From contig JARBAV010000186.1 in assembly GCA_029237515.1 (NCBI GenBank), forward strand, positions 1-5,506: 5,506 nucleotides of DNA, written 5' to 3'. The DNA is from Nitrososphaerales archaeon (GTDB lineage: Archaea; Thermoproteota; Nitrososphaeria; Nitrososphaerales; Nitrososphaeraceae). A program made the translations under genes and the position numbers. Positions within the stretch are counted from its first letter, which is position 1, and each line of letters begins with the position of its first letter. Positions 1 to 5,277 of this stretch are shown here, in pieces. The notes below the pieces were generated by a model that saw only the letters and a program-made list of their open reading frames with translations, had not been told where the DNA came from and searched no databases.

Positions 1-422
1 ACGATGACGGTTCCATCATAGTACCAAAGTCTGTCAGACCTATCATTGAATATTCTCCGACAGCACTTGGTGAAGGATGCGGGGCATTAAGGCAATTCAG
101 GGCTGGTAAACTCCACATAAGAGAATACGATAGCTACTATTCGGTTCATTCAGACAAGGTAGACCCGCTAAAAGATCCTCTTGGGCACCTGATCTTTGAT
201 GCACCAGAATACTTAGTCGGTATGCTTTCCGGATTCTCAATTTATTCAACTCTAAAAGAAAAGTCAATTAGGCGTTCGAGAAACACTATCACAAATCCAA
301 AATCCTTTTCCGATATCGGCGTTAAGGAAGATCCGTCTCCCTACCTCGCAGGGATATTTGCTGCCTACACCGGCTATGCCCTCACCAAGTCTATAAAAAA
401 GTTGGCCCAAAGGCGAGGATAA
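1..422 (+). CDS. Unrecognised protein, C-terminal part (5' end outside the window)
   Basis: The reading frame is open from position 3 to the TAA at 420-422, giving 139 residues; the first in-frame ATG (222) lies well inside coding-like sequence, so the true start is left of the window and the 222 start should not be used. I do not recognise the family. The visible part is rich in charged and aromatic residues and contains the string HSDKVDPLKDPLGHLIFDAP (about positions 147-206), whose dense D, P, G and H content looks like a conserved core. Near the C-terminus comes a short hydrophobic stretch (YLAGIFAAYTGYALT, about 342-386) followed by a basic tail (KSIKKLAQRRG), which could be a weak membrane anchor or amphipathic helix. 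The stop is three bases from the TTG start of the UbiB-type kinase, and its last codons supply that gene's probable ribosome binding site, so the two are likely co-transcribed. Confident that it is coding, no functional call. Confidence 0.75.
   Translation, partial: DDGSIIVPKSVRPIIEYSPTALGEGCGALRQFRAGKLHIREYDSYYSVHSDKVDPLKDPLGHLIFDAPEYLVGMLSGFSIYSTLKEKSIRRSRNTITNPKSFSDIGVKEDPSPYLAGIFAAYTGYALTKSIKKLAQRRG
412..419 (+). promoter_or_regulatory. Probable ribosome binding site deciding the TTG start at 426
   Basis: The purine-rich GGCGAGGA, inside the last codons of the upstream gene, contains GAGG and ends six bases before the TTG at 426. This supports TTG 426 over the internal ATG codons at 501 and 537, which have no comparable upstream sequence. 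It also implies internal initiation, or coupling, on a shared message. Confidence 0.5.
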
Positions 423-425
423 ATT

Positions 426-2072
426 TTGGAAAAGATAGAGCATCTAGATCATAAAGATTCCTCTGAGCCCATTACTACGGAAGATGCAGTCTCAAAAACG
501 ATGGATTCAAGCCCACGTGCTTCTAAATTATATCTTATGAAGGTACTACTCAAGCTGATTCCAATACTTATTAATCTCAGGAGAGACCGTCGGGAATGGG
601 TAAGGCGAGAAGGTAGAAATATCGACACCAGGAAATACAAAAGGCACGCCGAGAAGACGCTTGCCACGTTTATTGCATTAGGTCCTTCATATATCAAACT
701 AGGCCAGTGGTTATCAACCAGAACTGATGTGCTTCCTCAACCCTATCTCGAAGTCCTAGCTAAGCTGCAAGATGATGTACCACCTTCGGATTTTTCATCA
801 GTCCAGGGTACTCTTGAAAATGAGATAGGAAAAATTGATCATATTTTCGACAGATTCGATAAGAATGCTAAATCGGGGGCTAGCCTTGGACAAGTCTATT
901 TAGCTCGCTACAAGGGTCGTGACGTAATCATTAAGGCATCACGACCAGATATAGAGAAGACAGTCTCAAGAGATATCCAGGTTCTAAAGTCAATATTGCC
1001 TCTGGCAACTCGATTCATTGATCCAAATTTGAGGTATTCTGTTGAAGCTATGTTTTCGCAATTTGTTGAAACTATTAGTGAAGAGATGGACTACAGAATT
1101 GAAGCAAGAAACCTCAAGGCGATTCGGAGAAACTTGAGCCATGATCCAGCCGTACTAATTCCAGAGCTTATTCCAGAGATAACTTCCAGACACGTTTTGG
1201 CTATGGAGTATATCCCCGGCACAAAAATAACTGATATTGCCTCATTGGACGCGATGGGTTTAGATAGAGAAAGGATCGTTGCGAAAGTGCATCGCATATT
1301 CTTCAAGATGCTCCTCAAAGACAGCATTTTTCACGCTGATCCTCATCCGGGAAACATTTCTGTGACATCCGATGGCAAGATCATTTTGTATGACTTTGGG
1401 ATGGTAGGAAGAATCGATGATGATACACGCTTGAAATTGGTAAGATTGTACCTCGGCTTAATTGAAAAAGATCCTGTGAGAGCAGTGAATGTATTAATTG
1501 ATCTGGGGACTTTGGAACCATCTGTTAACAGGTACATTGTCGAAAAGGCTTTGGAATTTAGCATTAGATCTCTTCACGGTCAGCAAGTAGACAGGATGGA
1601 AGTTAAGGCTCTCATCGACCTCACCAATAAGACGATGAGCAAATTTCCATTTAGACTCCCAAAGAATCTTGCACTCTACATGCGAATGAGCTCTATCCTT
1701 GAAGGAATTTATCACCATCATAAGGTTAAATTCCAATTCGTTAAGGTATTGGCAGATATATTATCTGAAGAAGGATTGCTTAGAGAAGCATATGTAGAGG
1801 AGACTAAAGACTATTTCAAGCGGCTTGTAAAGGGAATAGAAACTAGTATTGGTCTGGCACCAATTTTCCGATCATATCTGGAGGCGGATCTACGCACAAA
1901 GGAGATTTCATCTAGAAGACAATGGCTGACTTCAGTGAGCATTATAGGGTCAGGATTATTCATTGGATCAGCAATATTCATTCAATACAATTTGTTCATG
2001 GGAATAGCAGGCTTAGTTGCCTCAGCAGGAACATTCGCAGCAACGTTTGCCATCGCGAGAAGAAAGCGATAG
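426..2072 (+). CDS. ABC1/AarF/UbiB-family atypical protein kinase-like membrane protein
   Basis: The 548-residue protein carries the signature elements of the ABC1/ADCK/UbiB family in order: the KxGQ motif (KLGQ, residues 91-94) and the TRTDVLPQPYLEVLAKLQDD stretch that follows it, the nucleotide-binding A-rich loop in the variant form SGASLGQVY (150-158), the VIIK lysine (K170), EEMDYRIEARN (219-229), HADPHPGN (303-310, with D305 and N310 as catalytic and metal-side residues) and DFG (323-325). Two hydrophobic helices close the protein (about 501-519 and 524-543) before a basic tail, placing it at the membrane. Family members act as ATPases or lipid/small-molecule kinase-like factors in quinone biosynthesis and lipid homeostasis; the substrate here is unknown. 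TTG 426 is chosen because it has a plausible ribosome binding site and sits three bases after the preceding stop; the first 26-38 residues are poorly conserved in character, so a start at 501 or 537 cannot be excluded. All kinase motifs are intact. I leave out a symbol because a role equal to bacterial ubiB is unproven in archaea. Confidence 0.93.
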   Translation: MEKIEHLDHKDSSEPITTEDAVSKTMDSSPRASKLYLMKVLLKLIPILINLRRDRREWVRREGRNIDTRKYKRHAEKTLATFIALGPSYIKLGQWLSTRTDVLPQPYLEVLAKLQDDVPPSDFSSVQGTLENEIGKIDHIFDRFDKNAKSGASLGQVYLARYKGRDVIIKASRPDIEKTVSRDIQVLKSILPLATRFIDPNLRYSVEAMFSQFVETISEEMDYRIEARNLKAIRRNLSHDPAVLIPELIPEITSRHVLAMEYIPGTKITDIASLDAMGLDRERIVAKVHRIFFKMLLKDSIFHADPHPGNISVTSDGKIILYDFGMVGRIDDDTRLKLVRLYLGLIEKDPVRAVNVLIDLGTLEPSVNRYIVEKALEFSIRSLHGQQVDRMEVKALIDLTNKTMSKFPFRLPKNLALYMRMSSILEGIYHHHKVKFQFVKVLADILSEEGLLREAYVEETKDYFKRLVKGIETSIGLAPIFRSYLEADLRTKEISSRRQWLTSVSIIGSGLFIGSAIFIQYNLFMGIAGLVASAGTFAATFAIARRKR

Positions 2073-2077
2073 TTTTT
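2073..2077 (+). terminator. Possible oligo-T terminator after the kinase gene
   Basis: A run of five T follows directly after the kinase stop codon, without a hairpin. Archaeal RNA polymerase can stop at such runs, but five T is short, so this is a weak call. It lies in the 11-base gap shared with the convergent hsp20. Confidence 0.3.
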
Positions 2078-2083
2078 AGTCAA

Positions 2084-2476
2084 TTACGAAATAGGGATTG
2101 TGTTGTACCTAGGAATAGGTATTCGCAAGGTAACGACGCCGTCAACATACGTTGCAGAACCGAGTACTTGGTCTTCTTCCGTAACCTTGATAGGTAACGG
2201 AACCTTCTTGTTGATATGTAGCGGTCGCTGCTGGAAGTAAACTGTACCTGTACTGGTACTTTCATTCCGTTGCCTTTTTGCACTTATGGAAAGGACATTG
2301 TCTAATATTCTCAAAGAGATATCCTGCTTTGAAAATCCTGGAAGGTCAATCAGAATAACTAGGTCCGATCCGTCCTCATACATGTCTAGTGCGGGCATTA
2401 CGAATTCGAAGAATTCCCTAGACTTATTTCCAAGCTCTCTCATCAATTCTTTAGCCATATACTGTCCGAATCCCAT
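2084..2476 (-). CDS. Small heat-shock protein, Hsp20/alpha-crystallin family
   Basis: The 130-residue protein has the layout of a small heat-shock chaperone, an ATP-independent holdase of the cytoplasm that forms oligomers and keeps unfolding proteins soluble. A short N-terminal arm (1-27) precedes the alpha-crystallin domain, which opens with PALDMYEDGSDLVILIDLPG (28-47), continues with KQDISLRILDNVLSISAKR (50-68), and closes with ATYVDGVVTLRIP (108-120), the equivalent of the family's A-x-x-x-n-G-v-L-x-v-x-x-P signature. The C-terminal tail holds an IxI-type motif (IPI, 127-129) that in the family docks into a neighbouring subunit. The start ATG at 2476-2474 is preferred over the in-frame ATG at 2458 because a TATA box lies about 28 bases ahead of it, fitting a near-leaderless message. 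Length is normal for archaeal Hsp20. The gene is convergent with the kinase gene (11 bases apart) and divergent from the peptidase gene. Confidence 0.93.
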   Translation of the reverse strand: MGFGQYMAKELMRELGNKSREFFEFVMPALDMYEDGSDLVILIDLPGFSKQDISLRILDNVLSISAKRQRNESTSTGTVYFQQRPLHINKKVPLPIKVTEEDQVLGSATYVDGVVTLRIPIPRYNTIPIS

Positions 2477-2500
2477 AATATATGTACTTAGATCATATTG

Positions 2501-2516
2501 TTATAAATCCTTTCGC
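2501..2516 (-). promoter_or_regulatory. Archaeal promoter (BRE + TATA) of hsp20
   Basis: Read on the minus strand, GCGAAAGG (2516-2509, BRE-like, purine-rich) is followed by ATTTATAA (2508-2501), a near-consensus archaeal TATA box. The TATA centre is about 28 bases from the ATG at 2476, so transcription should start two to four bases before or at the start codon, giving an essentially leaderless message. No Shine-Dalgarno sequence is seen, which fits. Confidence 0.65.
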
Positions 2517-2520
2517 GAAA
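2511..2520. promoter_or_regulatory. Perfect 10-bp palindrome over the hsp20 BRE, candidate operator
   Basis: TTTCGCGAAA is its own reverse complement and overlaps the BRE half of the hsp20 promoter. A dimeric regulator bound here would hinder TFB loading. It does not resemble the operator sequences I recall for Phr of Pyrococcus or HSR1 of Archaeoglobus, so its regulator, if there is one, is unknown. Position is the main support; a 10-bp palindrome can also arise by chance. Confidence 0.35.
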
Positions 2521-2565
2521 AGACATAAGATTTTGGACTTGATCTACATAAATTCTAGAGGCAAA

Positions 2566-2573
2566 TATTTAAA
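2566..2573 (+). promoter_or_regulatory. Archaeal TATA box of the M20 peptidase gene
   Basis: TATTTAAA, preceded by the purine-containing GAGGCAAA, is a good archaeal TATA candidate. Its centre predicts a transcription start near 2595, leaving a leader of about 20 bases before the TTG at 2615. That leader contains no clear Shine-Dalgarno sequence. Confidence 0.5.
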
Positions 2574-2614
2574 GCACAAACTATTAATTCATAGCTTCAA
2601 AAATTAAATATGTT

Positions 2615-4045
2615 TTGGATAGGCAAGACCTTTTTTCGTTCATAGATTCAAGGAAGGAGGACCTGGTAGCCGACCTTCAGTCACTCATCCGACAACGCAG
2701 TGTTTCAGCCAGAAAGGAAGGATTGGAACAGTGCGCTGCTGTCGTAGCAGGAATTATGGTAAAAGCCGGTATCAACACAAGGATTCTAAACCTGCCAAAA
2801 GATGGCCGCCACACCGATCCAAGTAATACAGCACCGCCTATTGTCTACGGTGAAGTTAAGACGAAGAGAAAAACTAGCGGTCCAGCCAGAACCCTGATGT
2901 TTTATAACCATTACGACGTACAGCCAGAAGACCCTCTAGCCCTGTGGGAGCATGACCCTTTTGAAGGTGTGATTGAAGGAGACTACATATACGGCAGAGG
3001 ATCCTCCGATGACAAAGGAGAACTAATTACTCGTATTAAAGCAGTTGAGTATTACCTTAAATTCCATGGTGACGTACCATGTAACGTAAAATTTCTTGTA
3101 GAAGGAGAGGAAGAAATAGGAAGTGTCCACGTTGGAGAATATTTAACCCGGTATCATTACGATCTTGCATGTGATGGGGTCGTCTGGGAGTTCGGCTACG
3201 TCAATGAACAAAACATCCCGATAATAACTCTCGGTATGAAAGGACTACTATTTGTAGAGTTGACAGCCGTGGGCCCAATTCGTGACGCTCATTCAAGCCT
3301 TGCGGTCTTGATTGAAAATCCCGCCTGGAAGCTGGTCCGAGCCTTGAACGAACTCACCGATAGTACAGGTAAGATATTAATCACTGATTGGTACAGGGAA
3401 GTCAGAGATCTTACTAAAAGCGAGAGAGCTCTACTACAAACAGAAAGCTTTGATGAAATTCGATTCAAGTCGGAATACGGCATCGATTCATTCTTGAACA
3501 ATGCACAAGGTTTAGGGATTCAAAATGCTTTGGTCTCGATGCCAACCTGCAATATTGCCGGCATGGTCTCTGGATATACTGGTGATGGTGCGAAGACAAT
3601 TATTCCTTCGACAGCGAGCGTAAAAATAGATTTCCGGCTCGTGCCTGAGATGGATCCTCTTGTTCAATTTGGAAGGCTCAAGAAATTCCTTGTGGAAAAA
3701 GGGTTCGATGAAAAATCCCTAGGTGTTCGATTCTTGCATGGAGAAGCCGCATCACGAACTGATGTTAATGATCCATTTGTCACTGCGGTAAGTGAGTCAG
3801 CTCGCGAGATATATGGCGATGCTAGAATAACAGTCTCTTCTCCTGCTACAGGGCCGATGGATTCTTTCTCAAAAAGCCTTAAAGTCCCATGCATATCCAT
3901 AGGAAGCACGTTTATATATGCAAAGATGCATTCGCCCAACGAATTCGCCAGAACGGATCTGCTTCTCAATACCACGAAATGCATGTGTGGGATTATTGAC
4001 AGGTTTTCAAGCCAGCATTCGAAGACAGGTAGCCTCCAACATTAG
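2615..4045 (+). CDS. M20-family zinc metallopeptidase (dipeptidase/carboxypeptidase/deacylase-like)
   Basis: The 476-residue protein belongs to the M20 di-zinc amidohydrolases (carnosinase/CPG2/ArgE/DapE group), which cut peptides or N-acyl amino acids in the cytoplasm. Visible active-site elements are HYDVQP (metal ligand H99, supporting D101), GRGSSDDKGE (bridging D132), VEGEEEIGS (general base E166, ligand E167), a probable ligand E192 in VVWEFG, and AKMHSPNE (ligand H439). RDAHSS (223-228) matches the dimerisation-domain histidine (H226) that reaches into the partner active site in CN2-type enzymes. No signal peptide is seen. Length and motif spacing are close to the cytosolic dipeptidase CN2. 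TTG 2615 is the start: an in-frame TAA at 2585-2587 limits extension, and the next ATG (residue 49) would remove the typical N-terminal helix with DLVADLQSLIRQRSVSA. Substrate cannot be read from sequence. It has its own promoter and is divergent from hsp20. Confidence 0.92.
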   Translation: MDRQDLFSFIDSRKEDLVADLQSLIRQRSVSARKEGLEQCAAVVAGIMVKAGINTRILNLPKDGRHTDPSNTAPPIVYGEVKTKRKTSGPARTLMFYNHYDVQPEDPLALWEHDPFEGVIEGDYIYGRGSSDDKGELITRIKAVEYYLKFHGDVPCNVKFLVEGEEEIGSVHVGEYLTRYHYDLACDGVVWEFGYVNEQNIPIITLGMKGLLFVELTAVGPIRDAHSSLAVLIENPAWKLVRALNELTDSTGKILITDWYREVRDLTKSERALLQTESFDEIRFKSEYGIDSFLNNAQGLGIQNALVSMPTCNIAGMVSGYTGDGAKTIIPSTASVKIDFRLVPEMDPLVQFGRLKKFLVEKGFDEKSLGVRFLHGEAASRTDVNDPFVTAVSESAREIYGDARITVSSPATGPMDSFSKSLKVPCISIGSTFIYAKMHSPNEFARTDLLLNTTKCMCGIIDRFSSQHSKTGSLQH

Positions 4046-4079
4046 TCCTTATCGAGACACTAATGTAAAATGTAAAGCA

Positions 4080-4084
4080 TTTTT
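4080..4084 (+). terminator. Possible oligo-T terminator after the peptidase gene
   Basis: A run of five T sits 35 bases after the peptidase stop and about 60 bases before the next gene's presumed promoter. No hairpin is needed for archaeal termination; the run is short, so confidence is low. Confidence 0.3.
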
Positions 4085-4140
4085 GACCAGCAAATCTGCC
4101 GAAAACTTCTCTGAGATAAGCCCAAGGAGACCGTAAACTA

Positions 4141-4148
4141 CTTATTCA
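4141..4148 (+). promoter_or_regulatory. Weak TATA-like element of the cupredoxin gene
   Basis: CTTATTCA is an imperfect TATA box, but its centre is about 26 bases before the ATG at 4171, the spacing expected for a leaderless archaeal message. No Shine-Dalgarno sequence is visible ahead of the ATG, which agrees with leaderless translation. Confidence 0.35.
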
Positions 4149-4170
4149 ATATGCTTAGCAGCAAATTCTA

Positions 4171-4548
4171 ATGTTTACAACAAAAATAGCGGTGGTACTG
4201 GGCGTCATCTCGGTATTAGCTGTTGGTCTGTCGATAGGCCAAGTCTCTGTTTATGCCCAGGGTGCGAGCGTATCTATAGTACCTAACGCATCAACTATGG
4301 GAGATAAGGCCTTTTCTCCTAATCCTGCTGAAGTGAAAGCTGGAGAATCTGTAACATGGACGAATGATGATAGTCAAATCCATACTGCTACCTCAGGTGC
4401 GGTAGGCGCTGAAGATTCAGGCAAAGTATTTGACTCAGGTATACTGTCTCCAAAAGCAACCTTTGACTTCAAGTTCGACCAGGCTGGTGAAGTTGACTAT
4501 TATTGCACATTGCATCCCCAGATGGTTGGTAAGGTAGTTGTTTCCTAA
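4171..4548 (+). CDS. Secreted small blue-copper protein (plastocyanin/amicyanin-like cupredoxin)
   Basis: The 125-residue precursor starts with a Sec-type signal peptide: a lysine at position 5, a hydrophobic core (about 6-22) and a likely cleavage after VYA (27-29), leaving a mature domain of about 96 residues with no lipobox and no second membrane helix. It should therefore be a soluble or loosely bound protein outside the cytoplasmic membrane. The cupredoxin domain includes FSPNPAEVKAGESVTWTNDD (48-67). All four type-1 copper ligands are present: H71 in QIHTA, and C112, H115 and M118 in YYCTLHPQM. The ligand loop C-x2-H-x2-M is the short amicyanin type. Such proteins carry single electrons; in ammonia-oxidising archaea they are numerous and are thought to replace cytochrome c between ammonia oxidation and the respiratory chain. 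That role is inferred from the family. It appears to be a single-gene unit with its own promoter and a T-run behind it. Confidence 0.93.
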   Translation: MFTTKIAVVLGVISVLAVGLSIGQVSVYAQGASVSIVPNASTMGDKAFSPNPAEVKAGESVTWTNDDSQIHTATSGAVGAEDSGKVFDSGILSPKATFDFKFDQAGEVDYYCTLHPQMVGKVVVS

Positions 4549-4555
4549 CAACTTC

Positions 4556-4562
4556 TTTTTTT
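4556..4562 (+). terminator. Oligo-T terminator after the cupredoxin gene
   Basis: Seven consecutive T, preceded by CTTC, begin eight bases after the cupredoxin stop codon. This is the best archaeal-type T-run terminator in the window and separates the gene from the next one. No stable hairpin is seen ahead of it. Confidence 0.55.
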
Positions 4563-4741
4563 GCTCTAGCCTCCTTTGTTCTAGCTCATTGCCCTGATGT
4601 ACAGGTTTCTTACGATGGGAAAACATGGTTACTAGAATGGATTATATTTGTTCGCGCCTGATCAAGTGAAGGAAGGGATCGACTTAACTTTATCTCATCT
4701 AATCCGTTCCGTTCGAACTTCCACGACAATTGAAGCATCAA

Positions 4742-4749
4742 CTTAAATA
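4742..4749 (+). promoter_or_regulatory. Archaeal TATA box of the 143-residue hypothetical gene
   Basis: CTTAAATA lies with its centre about 30 bases before the ATG at 4776, predicting a leader of only a few bases. The remaining intergenic sequence from 4563 to 4741 shows no gene, tRNA or strong hairpin that I can support. The AAAAGG directly touching the ATG is too close to act as a Shine-Dalgarno site. Confidence 0.5.
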
Positions 4750-4775
4750 GGCATGATAGGATTGTAAAAAAAAGG

Positions 4776-5207
4776 ATGATTGAATATGACCTCCTCTATG
4801 AGTTTTCTAAAAAAATGCTTCATCTCGATCATTCAATAAGATGGATGGGAATTGCCAATAAATTTGGCGTGCTTATGAACGCAGAGCACCGGGAAGGTCT
4901 AGAACAGCTCATGACAGATGAGGAGAACGAAGAATATGCTTCACTAACAGTGACGAGGCATAAGACTAGAATTAAGTTTCAACCAAAAATAGGTGACCTT
5001 GTCTACGCAGTGGGGAAATATGAAAAGGTTATACGTGCCACTATTAGGATTAACGAAGACTATTTTCTCCTCCTTACACTTGACGTTGACGCAAAGAATT
5101 ATGATTCTATTCTAGTTGATAAGGTAATTCCTCTAGTAAAGGAGAGGAGAGGTGAATTCATAGACAACGACCTTACTTCAGAAAATGAGAAACCAAGGTC
5201 CACATGA
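4776..5207 (+). CDS. Hypothetical protein, resembles thaumarchaeal DUF6659 family
   Basis: This acidic, soluble-looking 143-residue protein has no signal peptide or membrane helix. The start KKMLHLDHSIRWMGIANKFG (12-31), then REGLEQLM (39-46), an R-rich segment (61-67) and a later pair of strands (KVIRATIRI, 84-92; YFLLLTLDVD, 96-105) match my recollection of the DUF6659 pattern, in which an LDxxIRxxxI core is followed by G, RE and a leucine pair. The order helix, strand turn strand, helix, strands, helix suggests a compact alpha/beta domain like the roadblock/PAS-type sensory folds, but that is inference from the pattern alone. The C-terminal 20 residues are charged and probably disordered. 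Function is unknown; it has its own promoter, with the cupredoxin gene upstream and a convergent RidA-family gene downstream, neither of which indicates a role. The family call is from memory and needs a profile search. Confidence 0.75.
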   Translation: MIEYDLLYEFSKKMLHLDHSIRWMGIANKFGVLMNAEHREGLEQLMTDEENEEYASLTVTRHKTRIKFQPKIGDLVYAVGKYEKVIRATIRINEDYFLLLTLDVDAKNYDSILVDKVIPLVKERRGEFIDNDLTSENEKPRST

Positions 5208-5277
5208 TTTCGACCTAGTCTACATATCATTCACCAGCAGATAGTTCTGTTTAAGGTGTGTGATTACTAAAGACTAG

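Noticed and set aside
222..422. A separate 66-residue protein starting at ATG 222
   Set aside because: The same frame is open leftward to the window edge with protein-like sequence, so this ATG is an internal methionine of a longer partial gene.
2244..2259. Inverted repeat GTACC-6-GGTAC inside hsp20
   Set aside because: It lies in codons for alternating Ser, Thr and Gly, where similar codons repeat by composition; the arms are only five bases and do not extend.
4435..4626. Minus-strand 63-residue ORF over the end of the cupredoxin gene
   Set aside because: It is mostly the reverse of well-supported coding sequence, has no recognisable domain and no promoter evidence.
4555..4775. Possible tRNA or C/D-box RNA in the gap before the 143-residue gene (GTTCGAAC near 4711, CTGATGT near 4592, CTGA near 4660)
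   Set aside because: The T-loop-like GTTCGAAC has no matching stem around it, and the C/D-like words lack internal D'/C' boxes and terminal pairing. Chance matches are more likely.
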